Program-made: the position numbers and the translations under genes
From: Hyphomonas neptunium ATCC 15444
Lineage (GTDB): Bacteria > Pseudomonadota > Alphaproteobacteria > Caulobacterales > Hyphomonadaceae
Reading direction: 5' to 3'
Length of the DNA stretch: 64,000 nt
Assembly: GCF_000013025.1 (NCBI RefSeq)
Contig: NC_008358.1
Span: 3,100,001 to 3,164,000, forward strand
Shown: one piece after another, positions 17,985 to 28,376 of the stretch
How positions within the stretch are numbered: position 1 is the stretch's first letter
How the letters are laid out: each line of letters begins with the position of its first letter
The notes under the pieces: model-generated
Database searches by the model: none
Seen by the model: only the letters and a program-made list of their open reading frames with translations
What the model was told of the DNA's origin: nothing

Positions 17985-18656
17985 ATGATCACCCTGCACC
18001 ACCTTGAGAAATCCCAATCCATCCGCATCCTCTGGCTGCTGGAGGAGCTGGGCGTACCCTATGAGGTGAAGCTTTATGATCGCGATCCCAAGTCCCGCAT
18101 GGCGCCGGCCGCCTACAAGGCGATCTCGCCGCTGGGCACAGCGCCGGTCATTACAGAGGGCGATGTCACGCTCGCCGAGACCAACGCCATCGTGGATTAT
18201 ATCCTCGACAAGCATGACAATGGCCGCCTGCGTCCGGAAGCCGGTTCACCGATGCGCGCCAAATACCTTTTCTGGTTTCACACCTCGCAGGGCAGCCTTC
18301 AGCCACTCCTGACCAACAAGTTCGTGATGATGGCAGTGACCGCCCGCTCGCCTTTCCTGATACGCCCTGTGGCGAAATCCATTGTTGGCGCGCTGGATCA
18401 GGCTTTCTTCGGCCCGCGCCTTGCCGCCCTCTTCCGCGAAATCGAAAAAGCGCTGGGGGAAAGCAAATGGTTTGCGGGCGAGGAACTCACCGCTGCCGAC
18501 ATCGTGATGGGCTATTCCATGGAGCTCTGCGCCCATCGCGGCGGGATGACCGAGCCCGACTTTCCCAATTCCTTCCGCTTCCTGAAGCAGATGCGGGAAT
18601 ACCCCTCCTACATCCGGGCGATGGAGAAGGACGGCAAAGGCACCATCCTTCTCTAG
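17985..18656 (+). CDS. Glutathione S-transferase family protein
   Basis: This 223-residue protein has the thioredoxin-like N-terminal domain (ITLHHLEKSQSIRILWLLEELGVPYEVKLYDRD) with Ser11 in the position that contacts glutathione, and the SNAIL-like motif AETNAIVDYILD. The helical C-terminal domain includes WFAGEELTAADIVMGYSMELC. Many bacterial GSTs of this type act in detoxification or as peroxidases. The substrate is not evident. Confidence 0.92.
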   Translation: MITLHHLEKSQSIRILWLLEELGVPYEVKLYDRDPKSRMAPAAYKAISPLGTAPVITEGDVTLAETNAIVDYILDKHDNGRLRPEAGSPMRAKYLFWFHTSQGSLQPLLTNKFVMMAVTARSPFLIRPVAKSIVGALDQAFFGPRLAALFREIEKALGESKWFAGEELTAADIVMGYSMELCAHRGGMTEPDFPNSFRFLKQMREYPSYIRAMEKDGKGTILL

Positions 18657-18680
18657 CTCAATCCGCTGACGGATGGACTT

Positions 18681-19688
18681 CTAGTCCAGAACATCCTTGA
18701 CCGCCGGCGCCCAGGGCGAACCGCCAAGCATGGCGAGCTGCGTTTCGCGCGAAACCTCGTTGATGGTTTCCTGTGGCTTGTTGCCGGGATGAACCGGGCG
18801 GCGCAGGGGCCGGGTGCCGCGCGGCATCGCGATGATCTCGGCAATGGCGCGGGGAATGTCCATCGGGTCTGTTGAGCCCCCACCGCTGCTCGGCTCGCCC
18901 ATACCGGCCGTCATTTCCGGATAGGCATCGAGCAGCTCCTGGGGCGTGCGCGCTTTCAGGGCGGCCGCGCGCGCGGTGCTCTTTTCCCATATCTTGGTCG
19001 GATAGCCGCCTGGCTGAATGATCGTCACCTCGATCCCGTGCGCGGCAAGCTCATACGCCATGCCTTCCGACAGCGCCTCCAGCGCAAACTTCGTCGGCGA
19101 GTAGTGCCCGAGCCCCGGCACGATGACCCGGCCAAGCTGGGAGGAGACCTGGAATATCTGTCCCTTCCCCGCTGCGCGCATCGCAGGCAGCACAGCCCGC
19201 GCCATTCTGTGGGGGCCAAACACATTGGTCTCGAACAGGAGCTTTGTCGCTTCCATGTCCTGCACTTCCATCGGGCCGCCGAGGCCAATCCCGGCATTGT
19301 TGATCAGCACGTCAAGTGTTCCGCCCGTCCGCTCCAGGACCGTTGCCACGCCCGCCGCGACGCTCTCGTCTGACATCACGTCGATCTCGACGACCTCAAT
19401 GGAAAGATCCTCGTCGCTGGCCAGCTGCACCAGCTCCTCTGCTTCCGGCCGCGGCAGATTGCGCATGGTGGCGAACACGCGCGCGCCAAGGCGCGCATAA
19501 TGCTCCGCCCCCAGACGGCCGAACCCCGAGGCAGTGCCTGTGATCAGGATCGTCTTTCCTTCCAGCGCGCCGGGCGCTGGCGCCTGCGGGCTGGTTTCTC
19601 CGAGCGCCTTGGGCGCTCCGCTCATTGCCCCCATCACGGCGGCCGACCCGCCGATCATCTGCCGGCGGCTTACACCTTGCTTGGTCAT
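18681..19688 (-). CDS. SDR family oxidoreductase with predicted twin-arginine signal
   Basis: This 335-residue protein starts at the ATG at 19688. The first 30 residues hold a twin-arginine signal (VSRRQMIGGSAAVMGAMSG), so it appears to be exported folded. From residue 45 the classical short-chain dehydrogenase begins: ILITGTASGFGRLGAEHYA (cofactor loop), DVLINNAGIG, and the catalytic YSPTK motif with a preceding Ser region (FQVSSQLG). SDRs are normally cytosolic because they use NAD(P)H, so the Tat signal is unusual. Substrate unknown. Confidence 0.88.
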   Translation of the reverse strand: MTKQGVSRRQMIGGSAAVMGAMSGAPKALGETSPQAPAPGALEGKTILITGTASGFGRLGAEHYARLGARVFATMRNLPRPEAEELVQLASDEDLSIEVVEIDVMSDESVAAGVATVLERTGGTLDVLINNAGIGLGGPMEVQDMEATKLLFETNVFGPHRMARAVLPAMRAAGKGQIFQVSSQLGRVIVPGLGHYSPTKFALEALSEGMAYELAAHGIEVTIIQPGGYPTKIWEKSTARAAALKARTPQELLDAYPEMTAGMGEPSSGGGSTDPMDIPRAIAEIIAMPRGTRPLRRPVHPGNKPQETINEVSRETQLAMLGGSPWAPAVKDVLD

Positions 19689-19798
19689 ATCCCTCTCCCT
19701 CTCTGCTTGCTGGCAGAAACAATAGGCAGAAAAGCACGAGAGACAAACAAAACCATCTGGAGGGTAGCGCGCCTCACTGGTCACATCTGCGTGCGCGG

Positions 19799-20281
19799 TT
19801 ATCCCACATCGGCGGAATAGTTGAGGTCGAAGCACTGCTCACCCGCCGTTTCCCGGCGGTCGCCAAGGCTGGGCAGCGCGTTTGTTTCCCGGAAGATCAA
19901 CGGCCCATCATCCTGTTTCCGCCGGGTGGCGAAAACCGCGCAGATCTGCGCAACGCGCCCATCCTGACGCTTCAGGGCAAAGGGCGTGTCCGTTATTGGG
20001 TCCGCGCGCAGCTCGCCATTGAAACACGTGACCTCCGCAGAGGAACGATATTGCTTCCACGCCGCCTCCAGCTGCTCCGGCGCCTCGGGAATCTCCACCC
20101 CCGCCTTTTGTAGACAAACCAGAACGTTGGCTGTGGAGGCGAGCGCCGCTTCCCGCAGCTGATCTTCCTTCATCCGCCGCGCCTCACCCGGCCCGCCGGT
20201 GACGACCAGACCGGCAACAATCGCTGCCACAACGATCACGGCCAGGCCCGCCCCCAGGGCTGCATCGCGGCTAAATGCCAT
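19799..20281 (-). CDS. Hypothetical protein with one N-terminal TM helix
   Basis: This 160-residue protein starts at the ATG at 20281, overlapping the end of the upstream DUF5671 gene by 11 bases. A hydrophobic helix spans about residues 9-30 (LGAGLAVIVVAAIVAGLVV). The rest is soluble, with four Cys residues (VLVCLQK, VTCFNG, QICAVF, EQCFDL) that could form disulfides in the periplasm. No known family recognised. Coupling to the upstream membrane gene suggests a shared role. Confidence 0.65.
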   Translation of the reverse strand: MAFSRDAALGAGLAVIVVAAIVAGLVVTGGPGEARRMKEDQLREAALASTANVLVCLQKAGVEIPEAPEQLEAAWKQYRSSAEVTCFNGELRADPITDTPFALKRQDGRVAQICAVFATRRKQDDGPLIFRETNALPSLGDRRETAGEQCFDLNYSADVG

Positions 20282-20915
20282 TGGCTTCGTCCCTCTCTGC
20301 ATGGGAGATGAAATAACCGAAGATCGCCCCGGAAATCGCCGCCACCACAAGCGCTTTCAGGGTGAACCGCAGTGTCAGCTCACCGCTGAGGAAGTTGTAA
20401 ACAACCGAAATCGCATCAGCGACGAGTATCATCCCTGCGATCACCAGGCTGACATAGATCAGCCATTTGCGGATGCGCGAACGCTGCAGGGCGGGATTAT
20501 GACGCCGCGCCTTCAGCAGGATACGCGCAAGCCAGAAGAAGATCGGCGTACCAACAATCAGTCCGGCAATCGCCGAGCGTATCTGCATATCGGGCCCGCC
20601 CCAGATACCAGAGGCCCGATCGATCTTGTCCGGCACGGCGGTGTCGATCAGCGCAAACAGCAGCGAGCCGAGATTGTAGGCCACCACGCCCAGCACGATG
20701 AAGAACAGGAGATAGAAGAAGGCCTCACGGGCCGAGAGATAAGATTGCGGGCGGGGCACGGCGACCGGGAAGACGGTCTCGGCAAAGGCAGACAGGGACT
20801 CGTCCACCTCCGCTGCCCGCCATCCCGCATCAAGCAGCGCTACGCGGATTGCGGACCGCGCCTGCCCTCTTTCGAGCGCCTCCTTGACGAAGACTGTCAG
20901 TATACTGTTGGCCAT
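20271..20915 (-). CDS. DUF5671-domain membrane protein
   Basis: This 214-residue protein starts at the ATG at 20915 (MANSILTVFVKEAL). A short helical cytosolic domain (GQARSAIRVALLDAGWRAAEVDESL) is followed by SAREAFFYLLFFIVLGVVAYNLGSLL, the signature segment of DUF5671, and then four or so TM helices. It ends in FGYFISHAERDEANGI. The family function is unknown. It is probably translated with the downstream gene, which starts inside its 3' end. Confidence 0.75.
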   Translation of the reverse strand: MANSILTVFVKEALERGQARSAIRVALLDAGWRAAEVDESLSAFAETVFPVAVPRPQSYLSAREAFFYLLFFIVLGVVAYNLGSLLFALIDTAVPDKIDRASGIWGGPDMQIRSAIAGLIVGTPIFFWLARILLKARRHNPALQRSRIRKWLIYVSLVIAGMILVADAISVVYNFLSGELTLRFTLKALVVAAISGAIFGYFISHAERDEANGI

Positions 20916-21004
20916 AGGTATCCCCCTGATCGCCATAGGTGCTCACGTGCAGAGTGGACGCAAATAGCGGCGCTCACAAGGCACTTCTCGGGAAAGGGGG
21001 GAAG

Positions 21005-21318
21005 GTGGGGGCTTCTGTTGCCAGGCGCCCCCGGGCCCCGCCTAGGGGTCTGAAGCCCCAGGACTTAGGTCGGAAAAACCGTCACCGCTTACGCGGCGAG
21101 CAATTCGCCCTCAGCAAAGTTGTCATTTGCAACTATTTGCTTTTGAGCTTCTAACGCAGCTCAAGCGAGCGAAAGCCTCGTCTTTACACGTCCGTCGACA
21201 CTATTTCGGCCCCGTCAGAAACAGACCATTGCTGATCTGCTTTTGGTGGAGCCGCCGGGTACCGCCCCCGGGTCCGAGCCGCTTATTACACGCGCGTTTA
21301 TCGCCATAGTCCGAAGAC
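21005..21318 (-). ncRNA. ssrA: Circularly permuted two-piece tmRNA
   Basis: On the minus strand the acceptor piece comes first and ends with CCA at 21244. After a 30-base spacer the coding piece begins at 21213 with GGGGCCG. GGGGCCG and CGGCTCC (just before ACCA) make a perfect 7-pair acceptor stem with a G-U third pair, the alanine identity mark. The T-arm stem is CCGGG/CCCGG. The tag frame reads ANDNFAEGELLAA and then TAA (21089-21130), preceded by the AATAGTT context. GGGGCTTC (21052-21059) and GAAGCCCC (21007-21014) close a 3' structured region with an inner AGGCG/CGCCT pairing. This order (acceptor then coding) is the alphaproteobacterial permuted form. Outer ends are estimates. Confidence 0.95.
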
Positions 21319-21324
21319 ATCGCC

Positions 21325-21353
21325 AATATAGGGGATACCGCGCGCGATGGTAA
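21325..21353 (-). promoter_or_regulatory. Candidate promoter of ssrA
   Basis: On the minus strand TTACCA (21348-21353) and TATATT (21325-21330) are separated by exactly 17 bases. Transcription would begin near 21318, about 75 bases before the CCA end of the acceptor piece. The -10 match is good and the -35 match moderate. Confidence 0.5.
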
Positions 21354-21489
21354 GCCCCTGATGCTGTTGACACGTCTGAGGGACCTCCTCCGAGAGAATC
21401 CTTGGCGGCAGAGGTAGAATAATGTAAATATTGCTCAGATTTTCCATTTGCACCGCGAAAGCCGCGCTCGGGAAAGTTGGGGGACACAA

Positions 21490-22101
21490 ATGATTGAAAA
21501 AGCGCGGAGAAATCCGAAACAGGCGCGTGCGCAGGCAACTGTGGACGCCATTCTTGCGGCAACCTTTCAACTTCTTGAAGCTGACGGGGAAGGCAAACTG
21601 ACGACGAACCGGATTGCTGAACGGGCCGGCGTCAGCATCGGGACACTCTACCAGTATTTCAAGGATCGCGACGCCATCCTGACGGCCATGGGCGAGCGGC
21701 AGGCCGAAGCGCTCCGGCGGAAGGTAACGGACATTGTTCTGGCCTCACCCGAGCAGGATGGCATCCGCACAATTGTACAAGCGATCATGAGCGGCATCGA
21801 AGGGTCGCCGGAAACCCGTATCGTGTTGATGGACGCCCTCTTCCGCGCCCATGGCGAGAGCATCATGAGCCAGCATCACGCCGCCTTCCTGGACTCGATC
21901 CGGGAACGGAGCGATCTGGATTTTGTACTCGGCCGGGAGTCTGCATTCGTGCTGACCCATGCCGTGGTCTGCCTCCTGCGGGCGGCCGCCTCGGAGCCTG
22001 AACTGGAACTTGATCCCACGGCTCTGGAGGACGAGCTGGTATTGCTGATCGAGAGCTATATGGGCGCTCTAGCCTTGCGCGCAGAACGGGCCTCCGCCTG
22101 A
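21490..22101 (+). CDS. TetR/AcrR family transcriptional regulator
   Basis: This 203-residue protein starts at the ATG at 21490, 170 bases from the predicted ssrA promoter. The N-terminal helix-turn-helix is typical: QARAQATVDAILAATFQLLE, then LTTNRIAERAGVSIGTLYQYFKDRDAIL (residues 37-64). The C-terminal ligand domain is helical with no recognised specificity. It is convergent with uvrC (2-base gap) and has no co-directional target gene next to it, so its regulon cannot be guessed from context. Confidence 0.93.
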   Translation: MIEKARRNPKQARAQATVDAILAATFQLLEADGEGKLTTNRIAERAGVSIGTLYQYFKDRDAILTAMGERQAEALRRKVTDIVLASPEQDGIRTIVQAIMSGIEGSPETRIVLMDALFRAHGESIMSQHHAAFLDSIRERSDLDFVLGRESAFVLTHAVVCLLRAAASEPELELDPTALEDELVLLIESYMGALALRAERASA

Positions 22102-22103
22102 AT

Positions 22104-23978
22104 TCAGCCGCTGTTGAAATGCCCATAGATGCGGATGGCGAGGGCCTCGTTTACCCCGTCCACCTCCATCAGATCGGCCACCTTGGCACGGGAAACACCG
22201 CGCGCTGAGCCGAAATGGTGGAGCAGTGCTTTCTTCCGTGTAGGGCCGATGCCCTCGATTTCGTCCAGCGGCGAACGGGCCGCTTCAGCGGCGCGCTTCT
22301 GACGGTGAGCGCCGATGGCCCAGCGGTGGGCTTCGTCGCGTAGGCGCTGGAGATAGTAAAGCACAGGCGCGTTTTCGGGTAATTTGAAAGGGGCTTTTCC
22401 GGGGCGGAAAAACTGCTCGCGCCCGGCATTGCGGTCAACGCCCTTGGCAATGGACACCAACGTCACGTCATCCGGCGTCAATCCAAGCTCCGCCAGTGTT
22501 TCCAGCGTGGCATTCAACTGCCCCAGCCCGCCATCGATCAGGACAAGATCCGGCCAATCCGAGACATTCCCGGCCACTTTCTCCTTCATAGCGCGCGCAA
22601 AGCGCCGCCGCATCACCTCACGCATCATGCCGTAATCATCGCCCGGCGTGATCTCGGTGTCCTTGATGTTGAACTTCCGGTAGGCCTGCTTGCGGAAGCC
22701 CTCCGGCCCGGCGACGATCATGCCGCCGACCGCGTTCGTCCCCTGGATGTGGGAGTTGTCATAGACCTCAATCCGTTGCGGCGCCTCGGCAAGGTCGAAG
22801 ACCTTTTGCACTTCGGTGAGCAACCGCTCCTGGCTGGCGGATTCGGCGAGCTTGCGGGAGAGCGCCTCGCTGGCATTGCGTTCGGCCTGAGTGAGCAGGT
22901 CGCGCTTGGTGCCACGCTCGGGACGGCGCAGCTCGATTCGGCGGCCCGCTTTCAGCGCCAGCGCCTCTTCGATCAGGTCAGCCTGATCGGGCGGCTCGCT
23001 GACGAGGATGAGTTTGGGCGGCGGGCGCTTGTCATAGAACTGGACGAGGAAAGCGGCGAGAATCTCTGGCGCTGTCTGGTCCTTCTCGTGGCGGGGAAAG
23101 TGCGCGCTGGCGCCCCAGTTCTGGCCGGCCCGGATGAAGAAAACCTGTACGCAGGAAACGCCGCCGTCCATGGCGATGGCGAAAACGTCGGCTTCCTCGA
23201 TCCCGTCGGGGTTCACGTCCTGGGTGGAGCGAACATGGGCGATGGCGCGGATACGGTCGCGCAGGCGCGCGGCGGTCTCGAACTCCATCGCTTCAGAAGC
23301 CGCTTCCATTTCCGAGGCGAGGCGTTTCTGGAGCTCGCCTGCCTTGCCGCGCAGGAAGTCCGCCGCTTCATCAGCGAGGGCGGTGTAATCCTCCTTCGAG
23401 ACGAGACCGACGCAAGGCGCAGCGCAGCGTTTGATCTGGTGGAGCATGCAGGGGCGCGTGCGCGCTGAATAGACACTATCCTCGCAGGTGCGCAGCAGGA
23501 ACGCCTTCTGCAACGTGTCGAGGGTGCGCATCACCGCGCCCGCATTGGCGAAGGGGCCGAAATAATCCCCCTCATCCTGCTTGGAGCCGCGATATTTCTT
23601 GATCTGCGGCGCCTCATGATTGCGCCGGATCAGGATGTAGGGGAACGATTTGTCGTCGCGCAGCAGCACGTTGAAGCGAGGCTTGAGCGATTTGACGAGG
23701 CTGGCTTCCAGCAGCAGCGCCTCGGTCTCGGTCTCGGTGACCACGAATTCCATCGCGCGGGTCAGCGAGATCATCCGGGCGATGCGCTGCGTGTGCCCGC
23801 CCATCCGGGTGTAATTGGAGACACGGGCCTTCAGGTCGCGCGCCTTACCGACATACAGCACTTCGCCCGCCTCACCGAACATACGGTAGACGCCCGGCCG
23901 GGACGGCAGGTGTTTCAGATTCTCTTTGATGACATCTACCCCGCGCACCGGGGCAGCGCCGGGGGCTGCGTCGCTCAT
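22104..23978 (-). CDS. uvrC: Excinuclease ABC subunit C
   Basis: UvrC makes the two incisions around a DNA lesion in nucleotide excision repair with UvrA and UvrB. The 624-residue protein starts at the ATG at 23978 ([10 protein letters not shown]). Domains in order: GIY-YIG nuclease ([30 protein letters not shown]), a Cys cluster ([21 protein letters not shown] and a following APC), a UVR UvrB-binding region ([28 protein letters not shown]), the RNase H-like second nuclease ([31 protein letters not shown]) and a terminal helix-hairpin-helix ([18 protein letters not shown]). Complete. Confidence 0.98.
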   Translation of the reverse strand: MSDAAPGAAPVRGVDVIKENLKHLPSRPGVYRMFGEAGEVLYVGKARDLKARVSNYTRMGGHTQRIARMISLTRAMEFVVTETETEALLLEASLVKSLKPRFNVLLRDDKSFPYILIRRNHEAPQIKKYRGSKQDEGDYFGPFANAGAVMRTLDTLQKAFLLRTCEDSVYSARTRPCMLHQIKRCAAPCVGLVSKEDYTALADEAADFLRGKAGELQKRLASEMEAASEAMEFETAARLRDRIRAIAHVRSTQDVNPDGIEEADVFAIAMDGGVSCVQVFFIRAGQNWGASAHFPRHEKDQTAPEILAAFLVQFYDKRPPPKLILVSEPPDQADLIEEALALKAGRRIELRRPERGTKRDLLTQAERNASEALSRKLAESASQERLLTEVQKVFDLAEAPQRIEVYDNSHIQGTNAVGGMIVAGPEGFRKQAYRKFNIKDTEITPGDDYGMMREVMRRRFARAMKEKVAGNVSDWPDLVLIDGGLGQLNATLETLAELGLTPDDVTLVSIAKGVDRNAGREQFFRPGKAPFKLPENAPVLYYLQRLRDEAHRWAIGAHRQKRAAEAARSPLDEIEGIGPTRKKALLHHFGSARGVSRAKVADLMEVDGVNEALAIRIYGHFNSG

Positions 23979-24030
23979 ACGCGCAGAGATAATGGAGACC
24001 GGCGCCCACGGAAAGCCAAAGGGCTGCGCG

Positions 24031-24321
24031 TCAGAAGGAAATGCGCCCGGCCATGACCAGTCCCCCAAAGACACCCACCGCCACAACAAGCAGGAGAATC
24101 CCGGCAAAATAGCGCCCGCTGGAATTGCCCACCCCTTCCCCGCGGCCGCCGGGAAGGAACATGTAACACACCATCAACAGAGCCAGGCCGCCTAGCAGGC
24201 TCTTCTCGACAAGGCTGAGCGTATTGAAGAAATCGGCGGCATCGCCTGCCAGTATCGAGAGTTCGTGAGCGGCGCGGTCGAGCGCGGCGTCAAAAGTCTG
24301 GGTCCAGCTATCCATGCTCAT
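24031..24321 (-). CDS. Hypothetical small membrane protein (2 TM)
   Basis: This 96-residue protein starts at the ATG at 24321, with CCGGAG upstream. A short amphipathic N-terminal part ([28 protein letters not shown]) precedes two hydrophobic helices ([16 protein letters not shown] and [21 protein letters not shown]). The loop between them is Gly-rich and basic. No family recognised. It lies 52 bases upstream of uvrC in the same direction. Confidence 0.6.
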   Translation of the reverse strand: MSMDSWTQTFDAALDRAAHELSILAGDAADFFNTLSLVEKSLLGGLALLMVCYMFLPGGRGEGVGNSSGRYFAGILLLVVAVGVFGGLVMAGRISF

Positions 24322-24440
24322 GGCACGCTCCGGATGTGCCTGCCCGCCAGCAGGCAGGTTTATCCGCAACGCGGCCCATACCGGCCCCGTTGCGATGGCA
24401 CTCTGCCAGAATACTGGTAGAATTTCGTCTATCTGGTTAA

Positions 24441-25790
<1,350 letters not shown>

Positions 25791-25911
25791 AGGCATAGGC
25801 AGAACCTATAGTCGCAGCCATCGTTTCGGATTTGAAACCTGGCCTCTTCGTGCCCATCTTGAGGGCATGTTGGGGCTTGACCCCTTATGTCTGTTTCAAA
25901 AGGAGAATTTC

Positions 25912-26376
25912 ATGTCCATCGACATCGGAATGTCTGACGCCGCCCGTAAGTCCAGCGCCGACGCGCTGAAAACCCTGCTGGGGGAGACTTACGCGCTTTA
26001 CGTGAAGACGCACGGGTACCACTGGAATGTCACCGGGCCACGCTTCAACTCGCTGCATAACCTGTTCATGACCCAGTATACCGAGCTGTGGCAGGCCCTC
26101 GACGTGATCGCCGAGCGCATCCGCGCGCTGGGCCATTTTGCGCCGGGCTCGTCGGGCGAGATGACAGAACACGCCACCATCAAACCGGACAATGGCGTGC
26201 CCGACGCCGAGGACATGCTTAAAAACCTCGCCGCCGGCCATGAAGCCGTCAGCCGGGCAGCAAAGTATGGCATCACCATTGCCGAGAAGAACGCGGACCC
26301 GGTCAGCGTCGACCTCTTCACCCAGCGCGCCCAGATTTCCGAGAAAACCGCCTGGATGCTGCGGGCTTCGGTCTAA
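25912..26376 (+). CDS. dps: Dps-family DNA-binding ferritin-like protein
   Basis: This 154-residue protein starts at the ATG at 25912, with AAAGGAG upstream. The ferroxidase residues lie at the dimer interface in the family motif: KTHGYHWNVTGPRFNSLHNLFMTQYTELWQALDVIAERIRALG supplies the conserved His, Asp and Glu. Dps dodecamers oxidise and store iron with hydrogen peroxide and shield DNA in stress. The N-terminal tail is short and only weakly basic (MSIDIGMSDAARKSS), so strong DNA binding is uncertain. The stop codon overlaps the end of the convergent esterase gene. Confidence 0.93.
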   Translation: MSIDIGMSDAARKSSADALKTLLGETYALYVKTHGYHWNVTGPRFNSLHNLFMTQYTELWQALDVIAERIRALGHFAPGSSGEMTEHATIKPDNGVPDAEDMLKNLAAGHEAVSRAAKYGITIAEKNADPVSVDLFTQRAQISEKTAWMLRASV

Positions 26377-27338
26377 TCCTTCCAGTCCACACCCAGTCCC
26401 CGCGCCAGCGCTGACAAGGCGTCACGCATATAGGCGCGGGTAACGCGGGCGCCGGCCATCTGCATGTAGGCATGTGGGGCGCCGGGATAGACATGAAGCT
26501 CCACCGGAACGCCCTCTGCCATCAGGCGGCGGGCATATTCAAGGTTTTCCTCCGTAAAGAGATCAAGCGCGCCGGTAGAGATAAAGGTGGGCGGCAGGCC
26601 GGCCAGGCTCTCTGCGCGGGCGGCCGCTGCATAAGGCGAAACGTCCGGGCTACCGGGCGGCTGCCCCAGAAGGCTCGCCCAGCCGAAATGGTTGGAGGCG
26701 TTGGTCCAGACGAATTCTCCGAACATCGGCGAGAGATCTGCGCGCACGGCGGTGCGGTCGTCGATCATCGGGAAGATCAGCTGCTGGTGGCAGAAACTGT
26801 ATTCGCCCCGGTCGCGCACCAGAAGGGCGAGCGACGCGGCGAGGCCTCCGCCCGCGCTCTCCCCGGCAACGGCGATGCGGGCGGTATCGATACCCAGATC
26901 GGCCGCGCGGGCGTTCGCCCAGGCCAGCGCAGCGTAGGCGTCTTCCACATTGCCGGGAAAGGCCGTCTCCGGCGCGATACGATATGCGGGCGCCACCACA
27001 ACCGCGTCATAGGCGTCTGCCCAGAGCGCGCACATCGGCCCCATGAATTCCGGATTGCCCATGATATAGCCCCCGCCATGCAGGTGGAGGATCGCCGGGC
27101 GCGGCCCCTCTGCACCGTCCTTCTTGCGGTAGAGCTTTAACCGCACATCGGGCGCGCCTTTGGGGCCGGGGATGAACACCTCCTCCACGCGGACACTGGC
27201 CGGAAAGGGGGGCAACTGGGCAAGGGCTGCGTCCCGGCTCTGGCGAACCGCTGCGAGATTTTCCGCCCCGATGTTCACAGTCGGGAAGGCCTCTATGAAG
27301 GCGATCAGTTCGGGATCGACGAGGGGGCGTGATGTCAT
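26373..27338 (-). CDS. Alpha/beta hydrolase, hormone-sensitive-lipase (bacterial HSL) family esterase
   Basis: This 321-residue protein starts at the ATG at 27338, with GGAGGA upstream. The oxyanion motif HGGG is at residues 87-90 (LHLHGGGYIMG) and the nucleophile is Ser161 in GESAGGG. The later Asp region (ALDLFTEENLEYARRL) and the His in VYPGAPHAYMQM complete the triad. HSL-type esterases hydrolyse short-chain acyl esters. No signal peptide, so cytosolic. The GNAT-like gene is divergent across 133 bases. Confidence 0.93.
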   Translation of the reverse strand: MTSRPLVDPELIAFIEAFPTVNIGAENLAAVRQSRDAALAQLPPFPASVRVEEVFIPGPKGAPDVRLKLYRKKDGAEGPRPAILHLHGGGYIMGNPEFMGPMCALWADAYDAVVVAPAYRIAPETAFPGNVEDAYAALAWANARAADLGIDTARIAVAGESAGGGLAASLALLVRDRGEYSFCHQQLIFPMIDDRTAVRADLSPMFGEFVWTNASNHFGWASLLGQPPGSPDVSPYAAAARAESLAGLPPTFISTGALDLFTEENLEYARRLMAEGVPVELHVYPGAPHAYMQMAGARVTRAYMRDALSALARGLGVDWKD

Positions 27339-27471
27339 CGGGGTTCCTCCGCAGCATTTTCTTTGCGGCAAACATTCCCCATTCCGCCGCCGGGGTCGAG
27401 CCCTGCCCCAGCGCCCGCGCCGGTGAGAATCCCGTTGACAGATATGGCTGGCATGCGACCAGTTGCGGCGC

Positions 27472-28353
27472 ATGACAGTAACGGCAATTCCTGGACGCGA
27501 GCGGAGCGACGCCCTCGAAGGCGGCGTGATCGCTCATTACATCACACGCGCCGACGATCCCTACCTTACCCGCTTTTATGGCGCCTATGACGCGGCCTTC
27601 ATTCTGCCCGATGAAAAGGAAGACCTTGAAGGCTTCCGCACCTGTCTGGCGCTGAATGAGGGTGAAGCTTATGAGCGCCTTTCGGCGCTTTATGGGCCGT
27701 ATCGGGAGATGGTGATCCTGCTGACCGAGGGGGCGAACGGGCCCGTGCTGGGCGCGGCCAATTTCATCGCCTTTGCCGGCGATGGCAGCGACCCGACGAT
27801 CTCTCTTTCCTATATCTTCGTGGATGCCGGTCAGCGCCGCCGTGGCCTCTTTGGCCTGCTGATGCATCTGGTGCGCGAGGAAGCGGCTGAGGCGTTCGTC
27901 TGGCCTGAAGGGAATGTACCGGCCCCACTGATCTTCATCGAGATGAACAATCCGGTGAAGATGAGCCCCGAAGACTACGCCCTCGACAGCCAGCATGCCG
28001 GGCTCGACCAGGTGGACCGTCTCAAAATCTGGGAGCGGCGCGGCGCACGCCTTGTCGGCATCGAGTATCGCCAGCCCCCGCTGTCGGACGATCAGGGCCC
28101 GGAGGATGAGCTGCTGCTGGGCGTTCTGGGCACCGCCGGCGCCGAAACGCTGAGCGCTTGCCGCATGCTGGCACACATGCGCCGCTTCTTCGGCGTGACC
28201 GTGCTCAAGGGGCGCGATCTGGCAGCCTCACCGGTGGCAGGCGAACAGCTGCGCACGCTGGAAGAAGCCTGCGCGCAGGACGCGCAGGTGGCGCTCACCG
28301 GGTTTGACGCCATCTTCGCGGAAGCTGAACAGGTGCAACGGGACCGAAGCTAG
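27472..28353 (+). CDS. GNAT-like acetyltransferase-fold protein
   Basis: This 293-residue protein starts at the ATG at 27472 (MTVTAIPG). The middle has a GNAT-like core: PVLGAANFIAF, then ISLSYIFVDAGQRRRGLFGLLMHLV, where QRRRGLFG resembles the acetyl-CoA pyrophosphate loop (Q/RxxGxG/A). The first 100 and last 100 residues are extra compared with minimal GNATs, and the C-terminal part is helical. It sits 23 bases before the large membrane-anchored gene, so the two probably form an operon. Substrate unknown, and an inactive GNAT fold is also possible. Confidence 0.65.
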   Translation: MTVTAIPGRERSDALEGGVIAHYITRADDPYLTRFYGAYDAAFILPDEKEDLEGFRTCLALNEGEAYERLSALYGPYREMVILLTEGANGPVLGAANFIAFAGDGSDPTISLSYIFVDAGQRRRGLFGLLMHLVREEAAEAFVWPEGNVPAPLIFIEMNNPVKMSPEDYALDSQHAGLDQVDRLKIWERRGARLVGIEYRQPPLSDDQGPEDELLLGVLGTAGAETLSACRMLAHMRRFFGVTVLKGRDLAASPVAGEQLRTLEEACAQDAQVALTGFDAIFAEAEQVQRDRS

Positions 28354-28376
28354 CCGGCGGGGGGCCGGCACCAAAC

